64,000 nt of DNA from Candida dubliniensis CD36 (Eukaryota; Ascomycota; Pichiomycetes; Serinales; Debaryomycetaceae). Below the pieces are notes generated by a model. That model searched no databases and was not told the origin of the DNA. It saw only the letters and a program-made list of their open reading frames with translations. A program made the position numbers and the translations under genes. Below, one piece after another: positions 42,629 through 51,539 of this stretch. Position 1 is the stretch's first letter. Each line of letters opens with the position of its first letter. The DNA is taken from the NCBI RefSeq assembly GCF_000026945.1, contig NC_012864.1, positions 186,001-250,000 on the forward strand, in the 5' to 3' direction.

Positions 42629-44125
42629 TTATAATCCAAAATCACCACGAACCCATCTATTCACCATATCCAAAGAATTTTCAGGCTGATCCATAGGTAC
42701 CATATGACCAGATTCATAAATACGTAAATAAGTAAAGTGGTCATGGTTTTTCACTTCACCAGCCAATTTACCATCTACAGTGTACCATGGTTTAAACTCA
42801 GCTTTTTCAAATTGATCATGACCAGTATAATTCAACTTATTGACCCAAGCCAAGTTTCCCAACCAATCACATACCAAATCTTTGTCACCAACATATATCA
42901 AAACTGGAATACCATCATCTAGCAAATCAGCCACATAGGTATGATATGGCCTCATAAAGTCCGATACAAATCTAGAACCAACATTAGAGGAACACATTGT
43001 GTAACTTTTTTCAACACCCAAAGCTTCCTGAACAGATTGTAAGTTAAAGTAGTCATTGAGATAATCAATTTGATCATAGCACAATGAGTTGTTGCCACAT
43101 TTGACACGTGAGTCATACGGATTCAAATCGCCCATATCTGGAGTTTTTGGTGCCGCCAATGCAGCAATAAAACAAGTCAAAACATTAGGGTTTCTGTAGC
43201 ATAATTCTCCATAAGGTACAAATTTCTCGTATTTCTCTGGGTATTCCGTACATTCCTCATCTGTGTAGATTTTACCAATTCCGCCTTGGCCGCATCCCAT
43301 ATTACTCACCTCACCCAATTGTACTACTGGATCTGTCACACCATTACCAATCAATATAGAGTTTAATGGAATACCAGCTTTATGAACAGCATTAGCAAAA
43401 CTAGGTACATAATGGCCAGCATATGACTCACCAGAAATGTGTAAGTCCAATGCTACATACTCGGGAAATCTTTCATAAAACAATTTGAGAAATTCAACAA
43501 AGTCTTTGGATGCTTGATCAGATGTGATTGGGATATTACCACCATAGGAAAACCCAACATTTGCCGGTTGATCCAAAAACAAAACAGAAGCATTTGAGTT
43601 CCAAGCATGGGGATTGTATTCGGGTTGTAAAGTAGCATTTATAATAGATGGACCCAACTCTAATGCCAATCCACATAAACTAGAACATCCAGGACCACCA
43701 TTAAGCCAAATTATTAAAGGATCATTTTTAGGATCATTTCTACTCTCAAAAAACCAGAAAAAGTAGTTTTCATCTTTATCATTGACATTGAAATAACCAG
43801 TATATTGCTTAACAATGTCAAACCCTAATAATTTGGGGGTTGACTTGGACACACTAATACTGTAAACTGATTCAGATTTATCTTGCGAAGTTATCCCATA
43901 CTGAAATCGTGATTTAAATTTGTTAAATTTCTTCAACAACGTATCGAATCCGTATTGTCGTTCATAGTCGACCCATATTTTCTCCATATCAAGAATCTGT
44001 TTCTGAGATAGTTTACCAGCAAGTTCATCTTTTAATTGTTGCAAGGGAGACAAAGAAAAGGGAGTCTGAGAAGGTAATGCCAAAACAACTGTAATTACAG
44101 TATACAATAATAATAAAGCTTTCAT
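42629..44125 (-). CDS. PRC2: Serine carboxypeptidase (S10), carboxypeptidase Y-like
   Basis: 498 residues. A signal peptide (MKALLLLYTVITVVLA) is followed by a propeptide to about residue 85 and the mature S10 enzyme. Markers are TGYFNVNDKDENYFFWFFESRNDP, WLNGGPGCSSLCGL, catalytic Ser234 in GESYAGHY, the Asp in YVGDKDLVCDWLGN and the His in YESGHMVPMDQPENSL. Several NxS/T sites and Cys pairs are present. It is expected to be a vacuolar or secreted exopeptidase that removes C-terminal residues. The symbol is from memory of the C. albicans locus near GLR1 and CEF3; the family call is firm, the paralogue name less so. Confidence 0.9.
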   Translation of the reverse strand: MKALLLLYTVITVVLALPSQTPFSLSPLQQLKDELAGKLSQKQILDMEKIWVDYERQYGFDTLLKKFNKFKSRFQYGITSQDKSESVYSISVSKSTPKLLGFDIVKQYTGYFNVNDKDENYFFWFFESRNDPKNDPLIIWLNGGPGCSSLCGLALELGPSIINATLQPEYNPHAWNSNASVLFLDQPANVGFSYGGNIPITSDQASKDFVEFLKLFYERFPEYVALDLHISGESYAGHYVPSFANAVHKAGIPLNSILIGNGVTDPVVQLGEVSNMGCGQGGIGKIYTDEECTEYPEKYEKFVPYGELCYRNPNVLTCFIAALAAPKTPDMGDLNPYDSRVKCGNNSLCYDQIDYLNDYFNLQSVQEALGVEKSYTMCSSNVGSRFVSDFMRPYHTYVADLLDDGIPVLIYVGDKDLVCDWLGNLAWVNKLNYTGHDQFEKAEFKPWYTVDGKLAGEVKNHDHFTYLRIYESGHMVPMDQPENSLDMVNRWVRGDFGL

Positions 44126-44597
44126 GGTTGGAGTACAATTGTGTAGGTAAAGAATTAAGAAAAAAATAGGTTAAAGGTGTGTTGATAAAAAGTGTTGCGG
44201 TTTTCTGATAAGTTATCTCCGTACGGCCCCAAAAAAATGTCCGCCTCCTGCCAAATAATTGTGGAGTAGAGAGTTTACGAAAAGTATTCAACTAAGAACT
44301 TATTTACACTCTCAAATCATATAAATCAAATACTGGAGATAGTATGAAGACACATTGAACCAGAAATCACACTAAACTTTTATTATTTGGCGAATTGTAT
44401 ATTACATTTTAGTAGCATAGCCTTGTATTGACGAACATTTTTTTGAGGGCCAGGGACGAGAAGAGAATAAATGTTTACACTTTTTCTTGAATTATCATCA
44501 ACCAAGGGCTAGTATCAGTATCACCCAACACTACACCAACCAAAAGAGAACAACTATATAGTGGAAGTGATTTTTGTTTTTAGAATAATGGAAGCTT
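44126..44597. other. Divergent promoter, PRC2 / PFA5
   Basis: 472 bp with no gene. An ATG at 44588 lies 10 nt before the PFA5 start in another frame. Confidence 0.5.
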
Positions 44598-45815
44598 ATG
44601 ATTTGGAGCAAAGCTTATTTGACAAAAAACTATATCAAACTACTAGTTCCAATTGGTGTTATTCTAGTACTTGCTTATTTGAATTATGCCATCAATTATG
44701 CAGTTGGATATAAGTTAGTATATTTACATCATTCACATGCGGCTGCAATTGTACTTTGGGTATTGTTGGGCTTTTTTCAATTAGAATTATTTGTTTACTG
44801 GGGGTTAATATTCGTTGTTGGACCAGGAAAATCACCTGTATTCCCACCCATCGACCTTTACAGTGAGAATAATCCAAATTTGATTCCCTTGCCCGATTTA
44901 TTTTTCTGTGATGAAAAAGGTTTCCCGTATTACTGCTCGAATTCAAACTCCATAAAACTAGAAAGAAGCTTTTTCTCGAAAGATGTTGGATACAATGTAG
45001 TCAAGTTTGATCATTACTGTATATGGATTGGACAACCTATTGGACAGGATAATTATTTATTTTTCATGAAATTTACTATGAGTTTTCTTTCATTTTTTAT
45101 AATTGTTCTAGTATACAGTGCAAGGTTTACCAGAGATTCTATTGAACAGGGTGAGATTGATCATAATTTGATTGTGTTGTATATTATGAGTGGGTTTTGG
45201 ATTATTATGATTGGATGTTTATTTGGTATTCATTTGCGGTACGTTAGTATAAATATGACAACTTTGGATGAAATTACAATAAACCAGAGAAAACGATATA
45301 ACCGATGGAAAGATGCTAAAAAGAACCCCAATATGCCAACTTGGATGAAACCAAAAAATACACCTAGAAAAGAAACAGGAAGAAGATATGTTAATGTCAA
45401 ACACAAAAATGGCAGAGCTATAGTTAAGTATCATATTGAAGAAAGACCCTTTGATATGGGGTTCAGAAGGAATTGGATTAATTTGGTTTTCAACGGCAAT
45501 AGAAATCATGGGAGAGACGACGAGTTTTACACTTTGTGGAGATTAATTTCTGCTCTCGTTGTATTTATAATTCCATTTGTTGACGTACCGTTTTGTTATA
45601 GAACCAAACTACAAGTAAAGAATGATGTGGAACAAAAACTTAACGAACAAGAGAACCTATTAGCAAAATACACAATGTATTCAAGCGTTGTTAATGACAA
45701 ATTCATAAATATGATAGACCAAAAGTTGAAGGAAAATAATTTTTGTGCACTTGGATATTTGGTGGAAGCAACTCCTCAAAACAATCAATCGATAATAGAT
45801 AAAGATAGCATATAG
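44598..45815 (+). CDS. PFA5: DHHC-type protein S-acyltransferase with DHYC motif (Pfa5-like)
   Basis: 405 residues, four predicted membrane segments (about 13-33, 44-70, 150-175, 192-215) and a late hydrophobic stretch near 315. The active-site tetrapeptide is D138-H-Y-C141, in FDHYCIWIGQPIGQDNYLFF, as in Pfa5 and Akr proteins. The zinc-binding cysteine-rich domain is eroded: a Cys at YYCSNSNS remains, but the second Cys of the CxxC is Asn, the usual HC is Phe-Ser, and the NC after the active site is missing. The enzyme should palmitoylate membrane proteins by autoacylation of Cys141. The ATG at 44598 has a weak context (C at -3) and is preceded by an overlapping out-of-frame ATG. Confidence 0.8.
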   Translation: MIWSKAYLTKNYIKLLVPIGVILVLAYLNYAINYAVGYKLVYLHHSHAAAIVLWVLLGFFQLELFVYWGLIFVVGPGKSPVFPPIDLYSENNPNLIPLPDLFFCDEKGFPYYCSNSNSIKLERSFFSKDVGYNVVKFDHYCIWIGQPIGQDNYLFFMKFTMSFLSFFIIVLVYSARFTRDSIEQGEIDHNLIVLYIMSGFWIIMIGCLFGIHLRYVSINMTTLDEITINQRKRYNRWKDAKKNPNMPTWMKPKNTPRKETGRRYVNVKHKNGRAIVKYHIEERPFDMGFRRNWINLVFNGNRNHGRDDEFYTLWRLISALVVFIIPFVDVPFCYRTKLQVKNDVEQKLNEQENLLAKYTMYSSVVNDKFINMIDQKLKENNFCALGYLVEATPQNNQSIIDKDSI

Positions 45816-45984
45816 AAGTTTGTAGAAGAATATCACCGATTTTGAAGTCTACTTTTCTCCACCTCTTCACATTTGTAGGGTACAAAAAAAAAAAAGGAAT
45901 GGAGTTGATACAAATGAAAAAAAAAAAAAAAAAAGAAAATAAATTAAACAAACACGTTTATTAAATTCCAGTAAAACATTACTC

Positions 45985-47379
45985 ATGATGGATTTCATAG
46001 GAGAAATTATAGAGCATGAAACAGAGACACCTAAGGAACCAACTCCAAAGCCCACTCTTGGTGGATTTCCTGAACTCAAGAAATTAAAAGAAAAGAAAGT
46101 CTCAAGATGGAAGCAAAAACAACAACAAGAACAGCAACAAAAGACAGCCTCCCATAAACCAACTGAAACTCGTTCAGAGGCTTCCAAGATTCATCAAGAG
46201 AATATTGAAAAGATGGCGCAAATGTCCGAGGAAGAGATTTTACAAGAACGAGAGGAATTATTAAAGGGTTTAGATCCTAAGTTAATTGAAAGTTTGATTG
46301 GTCGATCTAAGAAACGTGAAGGAACGGGCCATGGACACAATGGCCATACCCATGAACATGCAGAAGGATACCATGGATGGATTGGATCGATGAAGACTTC
46401 TGAAGGATTAACAGATTTGTCTCAATTAGACAAGGAAGATGTGGACCGGGCATTGGGTATCAGTTCGTTATCTTTAAACGAATCTGATGGCAACAACAAT
46501 AGTACGAAAAAAGTCACTTTTGATGATAATATCAAGACAGTCAAGTTTGAAGATTTGGATGAAGGAATTGAATTGGACCCAAATGGGTGGGAGGATGTCA
46601 CTGATGTCAATGAATTAGTTCCTAATAGTGATCATATTGCACCTGACGATTATCAAATTAATCCTGATAGTGACGATGAAGGATTGAATAATACTGTTCA
46701 TTTTACAAAGCCGAAACAACCTGAGTTGGACATAAATGATCCCGATTTTTTTGATAAGCTACATGAAAAATACTATCCTGATTTACCTAAGGAAACGGAC
46801 AAGTTGTCATGGATGACACAACCAATGCCAAAACAAGTATCTACTGTTTATGAATCAATATCTGATATGAGATTTGATTTTAAAGGAGATTTGATTGAGT
46901 TGAGTGCAGAGGGAGAAGAATCAAAAGGGAGTTCGTCAGATATACCTACTTATATGGGTCTCCATCATCATTCAGAGAACCCACATATGGCTGGGTATAC
47001 TTTAGGTGAGTTGGCCCATCTAGCCAGATCGACTCTAGCTGGACAAAGGTGCTTGAGCATCCAAACATTGGGGAGAATATTACATAAATTGGGATTGCAT
47101 AAATACAGTATTCTACCAACAACAGATTCAGGCGACCCAAGCTTTACTGATGAAATCAAACAACTATCAAATAGCTTTGAAGATATGATGTGGGACTTGA
47201 TAGATCAATTGCGAATCATTGAAACAATAACAGAGGCAGCTGATGAAAAAAAGACCAGAAACTTATCTGTGAGAAATTACGCAATAGAGGCATTGTGGTT
47301 ATATAGAACTGGAGGTGGAAGACCAGAGACAACTAAACAAACTGAAGAGGATTTGATAGCACAAGCAGTTCAGAAATAA
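45985..47379 (+). CDS. RBA50: RNA polymerase II assembly factor Rba50 (RPAP1 family)
   Basis: 464 residues. The N-terminus MMDFIGEIIEHETETPKEPTP followed by FPELKKLK and a Gln/Lys-rich helix matches Rba50. The RPAP1-N block has EEEILQEREELLKGLDPKLIESLIGRSKKR. A central SWMTQPMPKQVSTVYESISDMRFDFKGDLIEL and the RPAP1-C-type YTLGELAHLARSTLAGQRCLSIQTLGRIL follow. The protein helps assemble the Rpb3 subcomplex and import Pol II. The yeast protein is about 439 residues. A His-rich stretch (GHGHNGHTHEHAEGYHGW) is present between blocks. Confidence 0.88.
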   Translation: MMDFIGEIIEHETETPKEPTPKPTLGGFPELKKLKEKKVSRWKQKQQQEQQQKTASHKPTETRSEASKIHQENIEKMAQMSEEEILQEREELLKGLDPKLIESLIGRSKKREGTGHGHNGHTHEHAEGYHGWIGSMKTSEGLTDLSQLDKEDVDRALGISSLSLNESDGNNNSTKKVTFDDNIKTVKFEDLDEGIELDPNGWEDVTDVNELVPNSDHIAPDDYQINPDSDDEGLNNTVHFTKPKQPELDINDPDFFDKLHEKYYPDLPKETDKLSWMTQPMPKQVSTVYESISDMRFDFKGDLIELSAEGEESKGSSSDIPTYMGLHHHSENPHMAGYTLGELAHLARSTLAGQRCLSIQTLGRILHKLGLHKYSILPTTDSGDPSFTDEIKQLSNSFEDMMWDLIDQLRIIETITEAADEKKTRNLSVRNYAIEALWLYRTGGGRPETTKQTEEDLIAQAVQK

Positions 47380-48207
47380 ATAGGAATGTACGTACAGGCA
47401 ATAGTTGTGAGATGGCACTTTATAAAATCCCACAACTTAAACAATTAAACAGTCAAACCAACGAAATAAAACAACTCCGAAACAGACAAAAAAATAGAAG
47501 GAAATTCTCCCTTGAAGGAGTAAGAATTGTCTCAGAACGAGACATTCTCCACTTTAAACATCAAAAGAATGGATTCCAACTATTTGATATTGCCCATTTC
47601 GTGCCAAATCATGTACAGAACGAGACGAAAATTCTAAAAAGTAAACAACTGACAAGAACTGCCCATTGCAACAACCTTCAACATCCCAAGGACGACTGAA
47701 TCAATTCATATTGTAAATTTTCAGAACGAAAACCCACCGAATTGCAGCAAACATCCCTCTGTAACAATTTGACAAACGTTGCTTATCAGATATTGGATTT
47801 ACAGACCAAGGACCTGCACGTGTAAAATTTCGATTTCCGCACATTGACACATTGAACCGATGTCTCAAATGAATGATAAGTTCATCAATATAACTTGTAT
47901 CGGACAACTTAAGTTAATGCGTTATTGAATCATACATGGGAATTTCTTCTTCTTTATTAGAAACTGAAATCAAATATATATATATATACGTATATTTCAC
48001 GTTATAAAACCAGTTGTTGTTTTTGGATGTTCAGAGTATAAAGAATAAATTAGAAAGAAAAAGTTGAATGTGCAAAAAAAAAAAATTTTTTTCTTGGTCT
48101 GTTTCTCATTTTAAATAGGGGAATATGGTGGTGATGATGATTTACTTGTTTCTCTTAACATTGGAACTTAGTACGTCTTGTAAAATACATCCGCAACTAA
48201 ACAATAA
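47380..48207. other. Convergent region, RBA50 / Pmp3-SNA gene
   Basis: 828 bp. Apart from the doubtful frame at 47412-47699 it has a TA repeat near 47973-47985 and an A10T-type tract near 48076-48092. A minus frame at 47701-47907 starts at TTG and is not supported. Confidence 0.5.
47412..47699 (+). CDS. Doubtful 95-codon open frame
   Basis: Starts at a true ATG 32 bp after the RBA50 stop. The product is basic (RNRQKNRRKF) with no recognised domain, signal or membrane segment, and the tight spacing leaves little room for a promoter. I list it because nothing else explains the 828 bp gap here; it could easily be chance. Confidence 0.15.
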   Translation: MALYKIPQLKQLNSQTNEIKQLRNRQKNRRKFSLEGVRIVSERDILHFKHQKNGFQLFDIAHFVPNHVQNETKILKSKQLTRTAHCNNLQHPKDD

Positions 48208-48526
48208 TCAAGTAGATGTAGTAGCACCGTAATCATCAGTTCTGTTATTATGTCCATCGCCACCTAAAGCCGCATATGTTGCTCTGTATGGATAGATCAG
48301 AATGATATAGTATGAATGCAACAACCCAGGAAGGAATCCTAAAAGACATAATAAAATGTTGATCCAAAAATCAGCAGAGAAAAATCCTCTTTTGATTAAC
48401 ACAGGTACAGGGGGTACTATGCAAAAGTTAGTAGAAGACTCATAGTTGTAATGGTAAAAACCCTCAGACTAATCCTAACGTACAGAAAAATCCCACAAAC
48501 ACAAGAAACCAATCGTGACCATCCAT
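48208..48526 (-). CDS. Small Pmp3/SNA (UPF0057) membrane protein, spliced
   Basis: Two exons on the minus strand, 48526-48484 and 48416-48208, give 83 residues. Exon 1 encodes MDGHDWFLVFVGFF; the junction codon becomes Leu and exon 2 continues PPVPVLIKRGFFSADFWINI. The product has two membrane helices around the family motif (FLPPVPVLIKRG, then SADFWINILLCLLGFLPGLLHSYYIIL). This is the Pmp3/RCI2/SNA family of small plasma-membrane or vacuolar proteolipids that affect membrane potential and cation tolerance. The tail (YRATYAALGGDGHNNRTDDYGATTST) is longer than in Pmp3 and shorter than in yeast Sna3/Sna4. Without the intron the gene looks like a 64-codon frame lacking its first helix. Confidence 0.88.
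48417..48483 (-). other. Intron of the Pmp3/SNA gene
   Basis: 67 nt on the minus strand: donor GTACGT, branch site TACTAAC, acceptor GCATAG. Removing it joins GGATTTTTCT to TACCCCCTG and restores the FLPPVPVL motif that defines the family. Confidence 0.9.
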
Positions 48527-48920
48527 TGTAAAACTGTTCCAAATATACCGCTAACTAGAATACCAAGTCAAAAATAAATTTAAAAGAATATCTGAATTTT
48601 TAAATAGAGTTTCAATGAAGAGTAATAAATAGAAAATTGAGATAATTAACTTTTTGGCCCCCGCCCCCTAAAAATTATGTATCATTCAATTCATTCATAG
48701 TTTAATCAGAAATCTCTTAATTAAACACACCACACAGCAATCATGGTCAATATACAGGCACAAGATTAAAATGTCGTAGCTAGACTATATAATTTGTACG
48801 ACAATGTCTTTACAAACCCAAATGAGAAGAAAAATTCGAAAAATATGTTTAGTGAATGGTTGTAATAATGCAAATGGTTGAAACCACTGTACAAATTAAC
48901 CAATAGACAAGATATACACG
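48527..48920. other. Divergent promoter, Pmp3/SNA / EMC1
   Basis: 394 bp with no gene. A C-rich run (CCCCCGCCCCC) around 48658-48669 stands out from the AT-rich background. Confidence 0.5.
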
Positions 48921-51506
48921 ATGCTTTCAATTTTATGGCTACTCGTGAGCTTTTTCCTATGTTTTTCCAATGCAGTATTGATTGATGATGCATTTGGTTC
49001 AAGAGAATCAATTAATTACTTGTATGGAGGGTCCTTGAACAACATTCGTTTGTTGAAAAATAATATCCTTGTTGCCACTAACAGTCATGATCAAGTACTT
49101 GGAATTGATGTACTAAATCACGATTTGATTAAATGGAAGATTGAGATTAATGAATTAGAAAAAAGTAATGTGATATCAACAGATACTCATATCTATGTAT
49201 ATGGATCGTGTCAAGATATATACCAAATTGATAATCTAGGCAATTTAGAAATCATTGAGTTAGCATCTATTCCTAAAAAGTTAGAAGATGCAAAATATGG
49301 ATTGCTTATTATTGATTCAGATAATTCATTAAAATATTACAATGGGGAGTTTCATACAATTGGTGATAACGCTTCTTCTATCAGAGTTGATCAAAACAAG
49401 GGGTACATGTATCTTCTAGTGAATGATAAAAATTTGATTAAACTTTCCAAAACTGGACAGGTGGTATTTACTACTGAAGTTGAAGTTGGGTCAATAAAGG
49501 AATTTAAAAAAGGGATTATTTTGACTGGGAATGACCAAATATTCAAATTTGATGAACGTGACAAGACATTTAAACGAATTGAAAATGATTCCTTTAAAAA
49601 CTTGGTAATTGTTGATAATGACTTATTGTATGCGAAATTGAATGATGTTGTGCAATTGATCCACATTACTAAGAATCAAAAGACTGAATTACTTGAAGTT
49701 ATCAAACTCAAACCAGAAGCAAAAGTTGAGTTACTCACTACTCCATTGAACGCTTTTCTTGTTGTTTCCAATAAAAACTTGAAACAAGTTCATGACTTGA
49801 CAGATCTTATTGATACTAAAGATGCAAAGAGTATAAGGCAATTTACTTTTAAGCTGACATTGGATTTCCCCCACGAGTTTGTTTCCATAAACAAAGATCA
49901 ATTAAATATTTTGTTAATTAATGAAAATTTGGTTGGTGAAGTATACAGTTTATTTGATGGTTCTAAAGTAGAATCCATTCAACCACAAATCCATCAATAC
50001 TCATCCAAGGCTAGTAAGTATATTATTATTGACGAACCCGAATCGGAAAGCATCAAACATGAACTTGAGCTGATTCTTCATGAAGGTGATGGGGTATATG
50101 TTTTGACAAACTGGATTCGTAGAGTTACCAGACACTTGTCTGAACTAGGCAAATTTGTTTCATCATTTAATTTTAAGAATTTGTTTGCTTCAAACGAATC
50201 AATTGGGTTTGTTAAATTAATTGTGTTTTATGATGAAGAGTACAAGAAGTTTGTTGCTGTAAAATCAAACAACTTTGCGATTGCTTGGGAATTACCAATA
50301 CAAGATGATTTCATTACTTTACGCCAAATTAGAAATGGGAACATTATTGGGATCTTCAAATCAACAATCCTAGAAATTAATACTGCTGATGGATCAATTG
50401 TTAATGAAACTGCAAATGATTCTGGATTTTTTGATGTATTTAATGTTGAAGATGTTTTAGGATTTGAGAATAAATATGGATTTCAATTATCAGCTGCAGT
50501 GGATACAAATACTTTTTTCAAAAAAGTTATCAACGATAATGAAGTTGCTGGATTTGTTATTCCAGTAGGATCTTTAGATTCTAAAAAGACATGGTCCTTT
50601 AAACTTGATGAACAGATTATTTCTTGCCAAAATATACCTGCAGATTCAACTACTTCATCTTTGGGGATTCCATTAGCTGATAAATCGGTATTGTATAAAT
50701 ATTTGAATCCAAACATTATTTCATTGTTGACTTTTGGGAAATCATTAAAGTTTCATTTGATAGATGGGATTACAGGGAACTTGTTATATTCTTATACTCA
50801 TGACCCATCAGAAATTGTCGATCTCCAATCAATAAATCTTGTGATGGACGACAATTGGATTATATATTCATATTTCATCAGTGAACCAAGACTTGAACAG
50901 AGAATTAATGTCATTGATTTATTTGATGACCAATTTTCATCTAATACATCTACTGTTGCTTCATTGAAAACAATTGATAAAATATCTACCAAATCATTTA
51001 TTTATCCCGAACGTATTGTACAATTACAATCGACCAGATCATTATATGGTATTACCCTTAAATCCATTGTTGCACTTACTGAACTGGGGAGTTTGATTGA
51101 AATACCTAAATTTATTTTGAATAGTAGGAGACCAGAACATGAAGTTAAAGCTGCTGATTATGGTAATGATTTTAATATGGTACCTTATGATCCAATAGTT
51201 GCTAAAACAACCTTCCAAGTATTAAATCACAAATATCAATTGAATAGTGGTAGTGATGCTGGTGGTAAAGGGTCTATACTTGTGAAACCAACATTATTTG
51301 AATCAACATCAGTGATCTGTTATTTTAATAATGAAAATCAATTTTGTAGTGTGATTCAACCATCATCATCATTTGATTTGTTGAATAAAGGTTTTGATAA
51401 AATCAAATTGTTGATTACTATTGTGGTATTATTTGCTGGATTTATTATTTCAAAACCGTTTGTGTTTAATAAAAAATTGAATGCTCAATGGATAGATAGA
51501 AAATAG
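48921..51506 (+). CDS. EMC1: ER membrane protein complex subunit 1
   Basis: 861 residues. A signal peptide (MLSILWLLVSFFLCFSNAVL) leads into IDDAFGSRESINYLYGG, then a beta-propeller-like lumenal domain (PQQ-like repeats such as NNILVATNSHDQVLGIDVLNHDLIKWKIEI). The DUF1620 region near 660-860 includes YGITLKSIVALTELGSLIEIPKFILNSRRPEHE and MVPYDPIVAKTTFQVLNH, and a single membrane helix (LLITIVVLFAGFIISKPFVF) is followed by a short KKLNAQWIDRK tail. EMC1 is the large lumenal scaffold of the EMC insertase for tail-anchored and multipass proteins. The length is slightly above yeast (about 760) and below human. Confidence 0.9.
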   Translation: MLSILWLLVSFFLCFSNAVLIDDAFGSRESINYLYGGSLNNIRLLKNNILVATNSHDQVLGIDVLNHDLIKWKIEINELEKSNVISTDTHIYVYGSCQDIYQIDNLGNLEIIELASIPKKLEDAKYGLLIIDSDNSLKYYNGEFHTIGDNASSIRVDQNKGYMYLLVNDKNLIKLSKTGQVVFTTEVEVGSIKEFKKGIILTGNDQIFKFDERDKTFKRIENDSFKNLVIVDNDLLYAKLNDVVQLIHITKNQKTELLEVIKLKPEAKVELLTTPLNAFLVVSNKNLKQVHDLTDLIDTKDAKSIRQFTFKLTLDFPHEFVSINKDQLNILLINENLVGEVYSLFDGSKVESIQPQIHQYSSKASKYIIIDEPESESIKHELELILHEGDGVYVLTNWIRRVTRHLSELGKFVSSFNFKNLFASNESIGFVKLIVFYDEEYKKFVAVKSNNFAIAWELPIQDDFITLRQIRNGNIIGIFKSTILEINTADGSIVNETANDSGFFDVFNVEDVLGFENKYGFQLSAAVDTNTFFKKVINDNEVAGFVIPVGSLDSKKTWSFKLDEQIISCQNIPADSTTSSLGIPLADKSVLYKYLNPNIISLLTFGKSLKFHLIDGITGNLLYSYTHDPSEIVDLQSINLVMDDNWIIYSYFISEPRLEQRINVIDLFDDQFSSNTSTVASLKTIDKISTKSFIYPERIVQLQSTRSLYGITLKSIVALTELGSLIEIPKFILNSRRPEHEVKAADYGNDFNMVPYDPIVAKTTFQVLNHKYQLNSGSDAGGKGSILVKPTLFESTSVICYFNNENQFCSVIQPSSSFDLLNKGFDKIKLLITIVVLFAGFIISKPFVFNKKLNAQWIDRK

Positions 51507-51539
51507 ATTTTAAAAAAGAAATTATTTTTTTTCATTAAA

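Noticed and set aside
47701..47907. 68-codon minus-strand frame
   Set aside because: Begins at TTG, no domain, and lies in a convergent 3' region.
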